A DNA stretch of 36,752 nucleotides, taken from Aminicella lysinilytica (GTDB taxonomy: Bacteria > Bacillota > Clostridia > Peptostreptococcales > Anaerovoracaceae). Location: assembly GCF_004362975.1 (NCBI RefSeq), contig NZ_SNXO01000024.1, positions 1 through 36,752 on the forward strand. Reading direction: 5' to 3'. The notes beneath the pieces are model-generated. The model did not search any database, was not told the DNA's origin, and saw nothing but the letters and a program-made list of their open reading frames with translations. Made by a program: the position numbers and the translations under genes. Numbering within the stretch: position 1 is the stretch's first letter; every line of letters begins with the position of its first letter. This document shows positions 8,349 through 16,490 of the stretch, piece by piece.

Positions 8349-9047
8349 CTATATATAGATTATCTCAACTCCGGACAGGCTGACTGTCCCAACCAGTTTC
8401 AGCATAGGCGAGTCGGCTGTTGCAACGGCGCCCATACCCTTTTCTTCAACGGCGCCAAGGCTTACGCTAGTATGGTTCTCAACTTTCCATTCGCGGGGAA
8501 CATACATTTCAACGCCGCCGAAGGATACGTCCAGGTGAACTACTGCGCTGGTCTGTATCTGCGCCTTGTCGAAGTAGACCTTGACTCCGCCGAAGTGGCA
8601 GACCAGATCCACGGTTTTCAGGTCCGCGGAATTTATGTACTTGACTGTAGCGCCGAAGCGGGTATTCTGTCTGACATTACTGTCATCGTCGAAATCAATT
8701 TCAGAGAAATCGAAGGGCTCGTCGTCATGACTCGATTTGTGCCACTTTTTTGGAGGGAATATAAGTGACAGACCGCAGGAACCCAGGAAAGCAACTATCA
8801 GCACCGTCCATGGGGTGAGAGTTTCGATGCCCAGCTGCCCGTCATATATTATGCAGAGAAATGCAATGGGGAATAATATGCCCCAATAATTCAGCGGGCG
8901 TATGCTTTTGATCATTATTACAGCCAGGAAAATAGTAAATATAATGGACCAGGCGCTTATGCCGCCTAAATATCCAAGCTTGCCTATTATGAGGAAAGCT
9001 GCTGCCAGCAGCAGCATGATCCCCCAGAAAATACTGTTCTTTTTCAT
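8349..9047 (-). CDS. LiaF-like membrane protein
   Basis: A 232-residue protein. Four predicted membrane segments cover about 8-95 (IFWGIMLLLAAAFLIIG; AWSIIFTIFLAVIMI; ILFPIAFLCIIY; WTVLIVAFLGSCGLSLIF). An acidic linker (DDEPFDFSEIDFDDD) follows, then a LiaF-type C-terminal beta domain with its LVCHFGGVKVYFDKA and VSFGGVEMYVPREW repeats. LiaF proteins sense or restrain cell-envelope stress responses. It is translationally close to the LytTR gene upstream (7-base gap, ribosome site over the LytTR stop), a common Clostridia pairing in which the LytTR regulator controls the membrane protein. Confidence 0.85.
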   Translation of the reverse strand: MKKNSIFWGIMLLLAAAFLIIGKLGYLGGISAWSIIFTIFLAVIMIKSIRPLNYWGILFPIAFLCIIYDGQLGIETLTPWTVLIVAFLGSCGLSLIFPPKKWHKSSHDDEPFDFSEIDFDDDSNVRQNTRFGATVKYINSADLKTVDLVCHFGGVKVYFDKAQIQTSAVVHLDVSFGGVEMYVPREWKVENHTSVSLGAVEEKGMGAVATADSPMLKLVGTVSLSGVEIIYI

Positions 9048-9054
9048 TTTGTTC

Positions 9055-9303
9055 CTACCTTTCTATGAAGCGGTTGTCCAGAATGCACTTAAGTGGTTTG
9101 AAGTAATTTCTGGAAACATATACGATTTTATGTGTATGTTGGAATTCCACCTTGTCGTCCATGTAGAAAACCATCTGCTGGGCTTTGGAATCCATGGCGG
9201 AAATCATGCGTTGCATCTTGACGATATCCTCGGTGACCTCCGGGCATCTGATGTATATTTCACTCTCGTCGAGTGTTGTATCTATTCCAATCTTAATATT
9301 CAT
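9055..9303 (-). pseudogene. LytTR regulator with internal deletion
   Basis: The N terminus MNIKIGIDTTLDESEIYIRC and the C terminus VEFQHTHKIVYVSRNYFKPLK are both characteristic of small (about 145-150 aa) LytTR DNA-binding proteins. They are joined directly after VFYMDDK. About 55-60 residues of the LytTR beta-domain that should lie between them, including most DNA-contacting strands, are missing without loss of frame. The product is 82 residues and probably cannot bind DNA normally. ATG at 9303 is preferred over an in-frame TTG at 9324. Confidence 0.75.
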
Positions 9304-9338
9304 ATCCCAATTATATCCAAACAATTTACGCCTGTCTA
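9304..9338 (-). promoter_or_regulatory. Promoter for a leaderless LytTR transcript
   Basis: On the minus strand TAGACA, 17 bases and TATAAT are followed after only 6 bases (TGGGAT) by the ATG at 9303. Transcription would start at or next to the start codon, giving little or no leader. It overlaps the 3' end of the MFS gene, so the LytTR/LiaF pair can be expressed separately from it. Confidence 0.5.
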
Positions 9339-10597
9339 CTGCTAACTTCAGTTAAAGCAGGCACATTCATAGTGATAAACATCTTTCTCGACCCTAGGGC
9401 CAGGGCGGAGGTCAGTACTACTACAACAAAGATTATAGCGGATATGTAACTACTGAACTGCTGATAGAGGATCCCGTAGATGGCCTGCCCCAGCGGCGTT
9501 GCACACATGCCAAGGCACATGGCGCAGGAAATGATTTCCCCAAGCATTTTCTCCGGCGTAATGATCTGGAGAAAAGCCATCATCTGCACTGAGAAGAATG
9601 AAGCCAGAGCCATCATGAGGAAACAACTTATTGCAATAGTAAAGTACGAGATCCAGAGACCGAAGTCGAAGAACATAACTATCGACATGGGTAGAAACAT
9701 CAGGCCGCACAGCAGCAGTACTATGTGCTGTTTGTTGAGACCGATTTTCTTAGCCAGTACCCCGGCGAGGATGCCGCCGGCAAGGCTTCCGGCACCCATG
9801 AATCCTTCGATGTACCCGTACATGGAATTAGCCACTGAAGCAGAGAATCCCAGGTGCTGGGTGACGATCACCGGCAGACCTATCATGGCGCAGGAGCTGA
9901 GCAGCAGGTTGATGGCAGCCACAAGCAGTGAGCCTTTCAGGATAATCTTCTTCTCGTAAAGCATATAGTGAAAGCTTCCCTTTATATCGTTAAGCCCCAT
10001 TTTGAAAATGTTCTCGTCATTTGGCTGCGGCGTGAATGGAATATTAATAAATATTTCCATAATAGCCGAAGCCAGGAAGCAGATTATGGAAACCACCAGG
10101 ATAGGCATGATCCCGAAGAATCCGAATACAGCTCCGCCGATGACCGGCCCTACCAGCGATGACAGTGAATTGACCAGAGTCACCATGGAGTTAGCCTGGA
10201 CGATCTGGGCCTTTGGCACCAGGACAGGTATGCTTGCCTGAACGGCAGGCTGATAGGCGCCCTGAATCCCGTACAGGATTATCAGCGTCACCAGGATCAA
10301 AAGTATGAGATCCATACGTCCTAGAACTAAGGTGGACCCCAGGGTCAGCGCGGCCGTAGTGAAATCCAATATGACCATGATGTTCCTTTTGTTCACCCGG
10401 TCTGCAAAAATTCCACCGACAGGCGCTGCCAGTATCATGGGCACGAATGCGCACGCCGACACCATGCCGAACAATGCCGCCGACCCTGTCTGGTTGAGCA
10501 GATACAACGGCAGTGCGAAGCGCATGATGGCATTCCCGAAGAGGAAAATAATCTGGCCGATCAGGACTAATATAAAATCTTTGTTCAGTAATTTCAA
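9326..10597 (-). CDS. MFS efflux transporter
   Basis: A 423-residue major facilitator of the MFS_3/macrolide-efflux-like group with 12 predicted membrane segments. The loop 2-3 motif GGIFADRVNKRNIMV is the MFS motif-A equivalent, and the N terminus MKLLNKDFILVLIGQIIFLFGNAIMRFALPLYLL is typical. The substrate cannot be read from sequence. The start is TTG, supported by AAGGAGG seven bases upstream. The LytTR and LiaF-like genes follow on the same strand. Confidence 0.87.
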   Translation of the reverse strand: MKLLNKDFILVLIGQIIFLFGNAIMRFALPLYLLNQTGSAALFGMVSACAFVPMILAAPVGGIFADRVNKRNIMVILDFTTAALTLGSTLVLGRMDLILLILVTLIILYGIQGAYQPAVQASIPVLVPKAQIVQANSMVTLVNSLSSLVGPVIGGAVFGFFGIMPILVVSIICFLASAIMEIFINIPFTPQPNDENIFKMGLNDIKGSFHYMLYEKKIILKGSLLVAAINLLLSSCAMIGLPVIVTQHLGFSASVANSMYGYIEGFMGAGSLAGGILAGVLAKKIGLNKQHIVLLLCGLMFLPMSIVMFFDFGLWISYFTIAISCFLMMALASFFSVQMMAFLQIITPEKMLGEIISCAMCLGMCATPLGQAIYGILYQQFSSYISAIIFVVVVLTSALALGSRKMFITMNVPALTEVSSRQA

Positions 10598-10758
10598 ATC
10601 GATTCCTCCTTGCTTGCATTTGATGTCACTATTTTATATAAAGGGACGTTAATTGTAAATGGCTTTTGGGTGACAGGTAACTATTCGGCGGTAGGAGGTA
10701 TGGATTTACGGCGCAATGTATGGTAATATGACAGAAACTACAGGTTGGAGGCGCGTAT

Positions 10759-11214
10759 ATGAAACGTATACTGTTAGTAGAGGATGATATGATGATAGGG
10801 TCGGGTCTGGTCTATGCCCTGGATAATGAGGGGTACCAGGCGACCCATTGCAAAGATATAGTAACAGCTGTCGCAGCCACCCTGACGGGCAGTTTCGACC
10901 TGGCAATTCTTGACCTGCAGCTGCCTGACGGGACAGGATTTGATATAAGCAGGCGGCTGAGAAACACTGACACCCAGATCATATTCCTGACCATAGTTGA
11001 CGATGAGGACAAGATAGTAAAAGCCTTTGACGAAGGTGCGGCCGACTACATCACCAAGCCATTCAAACTGCGAGAACTCCTGGCCCGGGTCAGAAGAACT
11101 CTCAGCAGCGGCGAAAGCCAGGATATCCTTACCGTAGGAAATGTGACCATAGACACAGGGGCTGCCAGAGTGTTCGCCGGCGGCAGTCAGGTGGAACTGA
11201 CCGCCCTGGAATAC
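10759..11214 (+). pseudogene. OmpR-type response regulator, truncated in its winged helix
   Basis: The receiver domain is complete (acidic pair D9-D10, phosphoacceptor D52 in LAILDLQLPDG, K in ADYITKPFK). The winged-helix domain begins (VTIDTGAARVFAGGSQVELTALEY) and then changes abruptly, in frame, into a histidine-kinase ATPase fragment. Normal length is about 225 residues; only about 152 remain. GGAGG lies 7 bases before the ATG. The fused open frame continues to 11430. Confidence 0.85.
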
Positions 11215-11356
11215 TCGCCGGAGGGATCGACGATTTTCATTGACAGCGGCGAGAATCCTATATACAGATGGATATCTATCACTGACAGCGGAGCAGGCAT
11301 GGAGAATGTCCAATGCGCTAGGATATTCAAAAGATTCGAGTATTCTAAAAGCGAGA
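11215..11356 (+). pseudogene. Histidine kinase remnant (G-box region)
   Basis: This fragment reads SPEGSTIFIDSGENPIYRW, then ISITDSGAGM (the G1 box) and RIFKRFEYSKSEKGHG (the F-box region leading to G2). It is the middle of a HATPase_c domain, joined on its left to the response regulator and on its right to an FtsX permease. All sensor and dimerisation parts are missing. The left junction shares the codon TAC, so a short-homology deletion is plausible. Confidence 0.75.
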
Positions 11357-12201
11357 AGGGCCACGGTGATCTCACTTTCCGTAGGCGTGATACTTTTCGT
11401 AGCCTTGGGCGGTCTGGTGGGTCAGTCTGAAGGTATCCAGGACTACATGAAAATCAATATAAATGAGACAGTTATATCCGATTATTCGTCGGGCTACACG
11501 GAGAAAACCAACAAGACTACAGGCAGGAATGAAATCAAGTATTTGAAGCCCATAGACAGCAGACTTTGCGATAAGGTCGCAGAAAAGCTGAGCGACTACG
11601 GCGACACGGAAGTCTTTGGCATGGGCACCGACCTGGACACATATTACACAGAAGTGCAGAATTCCCTGATCAACGCCGACATCAGGTCACAGCTGAAGAG
11701 CAGAAAAGACCGGTCGGAAATGTCCGTGGAAATCATAACCCTGGACATTAAGAATTACGCCAAGATCTGTAAGGCTGCCGGCGTTCCTGCCGGGTCCGCG
11801 ATACTTCTGATGCTCATAGGTCTGACCAACGTCATCAGCACCCTGTCTGACCAACGTCATCAGCACCCTGTCTGACCAACGTCATGATGCGCGCACGGGA
11901 ATTTGCCGTTCTGCGGAGCGTCGGCATGACGCCGGAAAGCCTCAGATCCATGCTCAACTACGAGAGTATACTTTGTTCACTGAAAGCCCTGGCTATAGGC
12001 ATACCAGTGGGTCTGGCCATTACCGTAGCCATCAACCTGCCCATCCGGTCCATGTTCCCGGTGTCCTACACACTGCCGTGGCTCTCGCTGATCCTATGCG
12101 TCCTGGTGGTTTTCCTGATCACCTGGGACACCGTCCGCTACGCCGTCCATAAACTGGACAGGCAGAACATCATCGAGACCATAAGAAGCGAGCAAATTTA
12201 G
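11357..12201 (+). pseudogene. FtsX-type ABC permease remnant, frameshifted
   Basis: Two frames together resemble the C-terminal part of a bacitracin-type FtsX permease. The first reads ATVISLSVGVILFVALGGLV and an extracellular region up to ILLMLIGLTNVISTL. The second reads NVMMRAREFAVLRSVGMTPE and runs to the last two membrane segments, ending IIETIRSEQI at 12201. They are separated by a tandem 25-bp duplication that shifts frame. The ATPase partner and the N-terminal half are gone. Original order was probably regulator, kinase, ATPase, permease, as in antimicrobial-peptide sensing modules. Confidence 0.8.
11821..11885 (+). repeat. 25-bp tandem duplication in ftsX remnant
   Basis: Two perfect 25-bp copies (11821-11845 and 11846-11870, beginning TCTGACCAACGTCATCAGC) are followed by 15 bases of a third. 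Because 25 is not a multiple of 3, the duplication breaks the FtsX reading frame. Confidence 0.9.
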
Positions 12202-12274
12202 CAAAAATAACCGTAAAATTATGCGTTTGTGCGAATATATCCATAAGATACTGCTTGAACAAAAGGAGGACCTT

Positions 12275-13435
12275 ATGGATTATATTTTGTCTGAAGAAAT
12301 TGCCGAAGTCTGGGGCGTGTCAGTGCGCAACGTGCAAAGACTCCTGAGTGAAGGCCGCGTTCCCGGCGCTGTGAAAAAGGCCAATCGCTGGCTGGTTCCG
12401 GCTGACGCGGTGAAGCCTGACGATCCCCGCAGGCATAGGAAATCCGGGCACAAAAATAAGCCTTTGTATTATCTAGCGTCAATGGAGATACAACGGGCTG
12501 AGCCTCACGGCGCCATTCCTGGCGAGAGCCGCGAGTTTGAAAAGCTGGCGGAGGCAGACCTGGCTTACCGCCGGGGAAATCAAGGACCGGCGAAGGAATA
12601 CTTTCTTTCAAAAGACGATTCCGATGAAAGCAAGCTTACGGCTGCCTGCCTGGCTACAGTAGCGGCCATTAGCTCCGGCGATTATGATACATATGATGAA
12701 GTGCAGGCCTATGTGGAAAGACTCAGAAAGGTTGGTTATGACGAGGCTTCTCTGTTGCTGATATCTCTGCCGGAAACTGTAGCAGCAGTCAGCATGTCCG
12801 CGCCGGGGATGACGCCACAGTGGCTTAAGAATATGGATTTTTCAATGTTCCCAAAGGATTTGACGCCTTTCCTGCTCAGCCTGTATATTCTGCATCTGAG
12901 AAATATTGGGGATGTGACCTCAGCACTGGCGGTCGCAAGGACATATCTGGCATTGCGTGAGAACGAGACTACCTTCAACTGGATGGACCTGAATGATCAC
13001 ATCGCCTGTGCCATCTTTCATTACGATCTGGGCGAGGAAGAACAGGCAGAAGCTTCCCTTTGTGCGGCCATGGACCTCGGCTTGCCCTGCGGCATGATCA
13101 CGCCTTTCGCCGACAGTTTTACTACGCTTGGCAGCCTAATGGATAAGTGCCTGCAACGCCTATATCCGGAATATCGCAAGCCTGTAGAGGATCTTTGGGA
13201 AAGCTCGTTTAAGAACTGGATATCATTTCACAATAAATTTACCAGGGAAAATATAACGACACTACTTACTGCTCAGGAATACCAGATCGCATATCTGGCG
13301 GCTAAGGGGGCCACGTACAAGGAGATCGCCAAACGGATGCATCTGTCTGCAGGCAGAGTGAAAAATGTACTGACCGGTATTTATGGTAAACTCTGCATAG
13401 AAAAAAAGAGCCAGCTTAAGAATCTGGTCGTGTAA
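12275..13435 (+). CDS. LuxR-type transcriptional regulator with N-terminal MerR/Xis-like HTH
   Basis: The protein has 386 residues. An N-terminal excisionase/MerR-like helix-turn-helix (LSEEIAEVWGVSVRNVQRLLSEGRVPGAVKKANRWLVP) is followed by a helical TPR-like middle (about 75-300). A C-terminal LuxR/GerE helix-turn-helix reads LTAQEYQIAYLAAKGATYKEI and VKNVLTGIYGKL. Start at 12275 follows AAAGGAGG. The double-HTH design suggests it binds DNA at both ends and senses something through the middle. The surface-protein gene starts 120 bases downstream in the same direction and is a plausible target, but this is inference. Confidence 0.8.
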   Translation: MDYILSEEIAEVWGVSVRNVQRLLSEGRVPGAVKKANRWLVPADAVKPDDPRRHRKSGHKNKPLYYLASMEIQRAEPHGAIPGESREFEKLAEADLAYRRGNQGPAKEYFLSKDDSDESKLTAACLATVAAISSGDYDTYDEVQAYVERLRKVGYDEASLLLISLPETVAAVSMSAPGMTPQWLKNMDFSMFPKDLTPFLLSLYILHLRNIGDVTSALAVARTYLALRENETTFNWMDLNDHIACAIFHYDLGEEEQAEASLCAAMDLGLPCGMITPFADSFTTLGSLMDKCLQRLYPEYRKPVEDLWESSFKNWISFHNKFTRENITTLLTAQEYQIAYLAAKGATYKEIAKRMHLSAGRVKNVLTGIYGKLCIEKKSQLKNLVV

Positions 13436-13554
13436 AAAGGCCCGTTTTTTTGTTGAAACGGCACTGTTATCAGCATACCATAGCATTTAAAATAGAGTAA
13501 ATAAGTGGTTAAGTGTGCCACTCGAGTTACAGAAAAGAATGTGAGGGTATGAAA

Positions 13555-15546
13555 ATGATTAATAATATTAGGATGAAGAAAGTCCTGACGGGGCTTCTGG
13601 TGGCTATGGTGGCATTTTGTATGATGCCGACTATGTCATATGCCGCAGGATGGGGAGCTACGGAGACCGGTGATTCAACCAAGGTGGGTTACAAGTTTCT
13701 AGGCGGTAATTTTAATTCGTCTATGTGTGAGGGCAACCGTTTCGCTTTACAGGATTATACTATTGGACATATCACATCACTGGGGGGATCCCTGAAAGAT
13801 GTGAGACATGTAAACAAAGTTACAGTCTATGATGATAAGACTGGATTTAGCTTAAATACCAGTGGAGCATATGATGGCCAAGGCATGAAATTCATCCCTG
13901 CAGGTGATAATGTGTATTATATCCAGTTGGCTGACGGTGGGTATCTGAAGCGTACAGGAAAACCGGGAACTCTTGGAGTTACTACTACTACCAGTGAATC
14001 TGAGGCCACTCAGTGGCAGTTTACCTATGTGTCGGGAGAATATCATTACTGGTTGATCAGAGAAAATACTGCAGAATTCAATGCTTATCTTGGCACAGCA
14101 GAGGATGGACAGGGCGGATATTACATGGATTGCTGGAAGGATAAGAGAAACTGCTGCAAAATGTATATAAACATCAGAAGCGTGGATATGAGTTCAGACG
14201 GTGTATTAAATATGTATTATAATGGCGGCACGACACCATGGTATCATCACTACACAGCAGAGGAGATAGAAGCTCGCGAAGATACATACTCCTGCTCTTA
14301 TGATCCTGATAAGCTGAATTTTTCACCACGGCCTGTAAGCAAGTTTGTGAAGGTTGTCGGATATAATGATGCTAATGGCGGAGTTACCAAGACGGTCGAG
14401 CATTTTGGAAACGGGGAAATGCAAGTGGTATATCGTTATACCCTTGAGGATATATACACAGGAAAGAAGGCAAATAAAAGGTTCAGCGTGTGCTTAACTG
14501 AGCATATCTGGGATGATGGCGTGATTACCAGACAACCTACATGCACAGATGAAGGCATCAAGGTTTATACTTGCGAAAAATACTCAGAAGATTTAAAGAG
14601 CCAAACGAAATTAAGCGATAAAAATTGCCTTGGACAGAAGGTTGAATCAATACCGGCCTTGGGCCACAGCTGGGGTAAGACTACTTATGAGTGGTCGTCA
14701 GATAACAGTAAATGCACAGCAACCCGTAAATGCACGAGAGATCCAGATCACGTTGAAACAGAGACTGTAAATACTACCAGAGCTGTGACGACTGAGCCTA
14801 CATTCGAATCGGCTGGAATAATCACATATACGGCTACATTTAAGAACTCCGCATTCGGAACTCAGACCAAGGATGTGACCACTGAAAAAATCGGTCATGA
14901 CTGGGGCGATGCAACATATGAGTGGTCAGCAGATTATACGACCTGCACTGCCAAATGCGTGTGCAAGAACGATCCGACTCATGTTCACACGAAAATTGTG
15001 AATACCACTAAGACGGTAGTGGTACCACCTTCTGCAGGAGTATCGGGCAGTGGCAGAGCAACGGCTGAATTTGATGATCCACTATTTGAAAATCAGTCAA
15101 CCGATTATCTGATTGCAGCAGAGCCTATAACGCCGGTAGATCCGACTGAACCGGGAACCGGCGGGGCAACAGATCCGACGAACCCAACGGATCCGAGCAC
15201 ACCGACTGAACCGGGAACCGGCGGGGCAACAGATCCGACGAACCCAACGGATCCGAGCCCACCGACCGAACCTGGAACCGGTACCGGCGGCGATACAGAC
15301 ACTCCTGAGGATAATCAGACTGCAGATACAGATGTAGATACTGATACTGGTAACACTGGCAGCGGTGAAGCCACAGGCACAGATAAAGACAAAGCCACAG
15401 CCGTTGACACCAATGCAGATACTGAAGGCGTTAACACCGGAGATATGAGCAGCATAACAGGATGGCTAATAGCACTGATGATTGGAACTTTGGGAGCGTT
15501 AGGAACTTTCGTATGGGCCATAAGATACAGGAAAACATCTAAGTAA
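13555..15546 (+). CDS. Secreted, wall-anchored surface protein with GHxW repeats
   Basis: The protein has 663 residues. A signal peptide (KKVLTGLLVAMVAFCMMP, cleavage near SYA-A) leads into a region of unknown fold. Two repeats follow, each with GH(S/D)WG, YEWS, KCTATRKC- or CTAKCVC-type Cys pairs and a TKDVTTE-type end, as in many clostridial surface proteins. A Pro/Thr/Gly linker and an acidic stretch precede a C-terminal membrane segment (ITGWLIALMIGTLGALGTFVW) and the basic tail RYRKTSK. VNTGD just before that segment resembles a noncanonical sortase motif. The start at 13555 has the best spacing from GAGGG; ATG at 13549 is the alternative. Confidence 0.8.
   Translation: MINNIRMKKVLTGLLVAMVAFCMMPTMSYAAGWGATETGDSTKVGYKFLGGNFNSSMCEGNRFALQDYTIGHITSLGGSLKDVRHVNKVTVYDDKTGFSLNTSGAYDGQGMKFIPAGDNVYYIQLADGGYLKRTGKPGTLGVTTTTSESEATQWQFTYVSGEYHYWLIRENTAEFNAYLGTAEDGQGGYYMDCWKDKRNCCKMYINIRSVDMSSDGVLNMYYNGGTTPWYHHYTAEEIEAREDTYSCSYDPDKLNFSPRPVSKFVKVVGYNDANGGVTKTVEHFGNGEMQVVYRYTLEDIYTGKKANKRFSVCLTEHIWDDGVITRQPTCTDEGIKVYTCEKYSEDLKSQTKLSDKNCLGQKVESIPALGHSWGKTTYEWSSDNSKCTATRKCTRDPDHVETETVNTTRAVTTEPTFESAGIITYTATFKNSAFGTQTKDVTTEKIGHDWGDATYEWSADYTTCTAKCVCKNDPTHVHTKIVNTTKTVVVPPSAGVSGSGRATAEFDDPLFENQSTDYLIAAEPITPVDPTEPGTGGATDPTNPTDPSTPTEPGTGGATDPTNPTDPSPPTEPGTGTGGDTDTPEDNQTADTDVDTDTGNTGSGEATGTDKDKATAVDTNADTEGVNTGDMSSITGWLIALMIGTLGALGTFVWAIRYRKTSK
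15142..15290 (+). repeat. 60-bp tandem repeats coding the Pro/Thr linker
   Basis: Two near-identical 60-bp units and a partial third encode PTEPGTGGATDPTNPTDPS-type blocks. The period keeps frame, so copy number can change linker length without breaking the protein. Confidence 0.85.
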
Positions 15547-15585
15547 TTAAAACGATTACATAATAATCACTAATATATTGCAGCG

Positions 15586-15606
15586 GCGGCCTCGTGATGA
15601 GGCCGC
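15586..15606 (+). terminator. Hairpin after the surface protein gene
   Basis: GCGGCCTC (15586-15593) pairs perfectly with GAGGCCGC (15599-15606). The following T content is low, so termination may be inefficient. Confidence 0.55.
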
Positions 15607-15668
15607 TGTTACGTTGTGCCGGGCAGCACATATTTGTGTGTAAATTCATTAGACGAATCGATCGGTTT

Positions 15669-15738
15669 CTGTCGGGCACTTAGGCGATATTGACTGTTGC
15701 CTCAGGACTGGGGTGATATATGGCTGGTTGCCCGACAG
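15669..15738. other. Structured intergenic element of unknown class
   Basis: CTGTCGGGCA (15669-15678) is complementary over 10 bases to TGCCCGACAG (15729-15738). Inside, AGGCGA and TTGCCT can form a second helix with one wobble. A closed outer stem with an inner arm could be a small RNA, a cis-regulatory leader or a recombination site. It lies just upstream of the toxin-antitoxin promoter. I do not recognise a riboswitch consensus. Confidence 0.35.
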
Positions 15739-15763
15739 TATGCGGTGGCCTGTATAAATCCAC

Positions 15764-15793
15764 TTGAATTGTAACGATAAATGCGTTACAATA
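15764..15793 (+). promoter_or_regulatory. Autoregulated toxin-antitoxin promoter
   Basis: TTGAAT (15764-15769) and TACAAT (15788-15793) are 18 bases apart. The interrupted palindrome TTGTAACG (15769-15776) / CGTTACAA (15784-15791) overlaps both elements, as expected for binding by a RelB-type antitoxin-toxin complex. AGGAGG follows before the antitoxin ATG. Confidence 0.7.
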
Positions 15794-15814
15794 GTTATAT
15801 AGGAGGTGTTTGCT

Positions 15815-16126
15815 ATGAGTAAAACAGCAACTTTAAACTTAAGGGTCAATCCGAATGTTAAGGAGCGTGCGGAAGATGTCTTGTCGAGGCTGGGTATTCC
15901 GATGTCGACAGCTATTGACATATACCTGAATCAGATTTCATTAACGGGTGGGATTCCGTTTGAAGTGACATTACCAAAGGCCCCGGATGAGATCAATGCT
16001 GATTATATGTCGGATGATCAACTTCATGAGAAACTTCAACGGGGTTATGATGACATAGCATGTGGAAGAGTACATGATGCAGGTGAAGCGTTTGCAGAAT
16101 TCTGGGAGAACCATAAGGATGAATAA
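15815..16126 (+). CDS. RelB/DinJ-family antitoxin
   Basis: The protein has 103 residues. The N-terminal ribbon-helix-helix reads KTATLNLRVNPNVKERAEDVL followed by GIPMSTAIDIYLNQISLTGGIPF, the hallmark of RelB/DinJ antitoxins. The acidic C-terminal region would neutralise the toxin. Start at 15815 follows AGGAGG with good spacing. It overlaps the toxin gene by 8 bases, giving translational coupling. Confidence 0.9.
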   Translation: MSKTATLNLRVNPNVKERAEDVLSRLGIPMSTAIDIYLNQISLTGGIPFEVTLPKAPDEINADYMSDDQLHEKLQRGYDDIACGRVHDAGEAFAEFWENHKDE

Positions 16127-16433
16127 CTATATCGTCACGATTACAGATGAGGCACTAGCGGATATGGAAAGCCTATATAATTATATAAGACTTTCGCTGA
16201 GTTCTCCTGCTAATGCGATTGGCCAATACAACCGCATTGCAAATGCCATAATGAAATTGGATACTTTTCCGGAACGTTTTCGTATTATGGATTCGGAGCC
16301 TGAACGTTCCAAGGAAATGCGGAGAATGTTGATAGACAATTATTCGGTCTTCTATGTTGTACAAAGGAACAGAGTAATAGTAACAGATGTGCTATATAGC
16401 GCTTCTAATATTGAAAAAAGATTAATAAGATAA
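16119..16433 (+). CDS. RelE/ParE-superfamily toxin
   Basis: A 104-residue protein with the ParE/RelE fold signature: ITDEALADMESLYNYI, NRIANAIMKLDTFPERF, RRMLIDNYSVFYVV and a final VLYSASNIEKRL. The NYSVFYVVQ and LYSASN strands match the RelE group that pairs with RelB/DinJ, whose members cut mRNA at the ribosome; ParE members poison gyrase, and the two cannot be fully separated here. ATG at 16119 lies within the antitoxin stop region, and the upstream frame is ignored for that reason. Confidence 0.87.
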   Translation: MNNYIVTITDEALADMESLYNYIRLSLSSPANAIGQYNRIANAIMKLDTFPERFRIMDSEPERSKEMRRMLIDNYSVFYVVQRNRVIVTDVLYSASNIEKRLIR

Positions 16434-16490
16434 TATCGGATAGGTAATTGTTAACTTTCAACAAAGATGGAAACAGGGAGAACCATAAGG

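Noticed and set aside
13440-13470. Terminator after the LuxR-type regulator
   Set aside because: CCGTTT/AAACGG can pair, but the T-run lies in the loop and none follows, so it does not look like a functional terminator.
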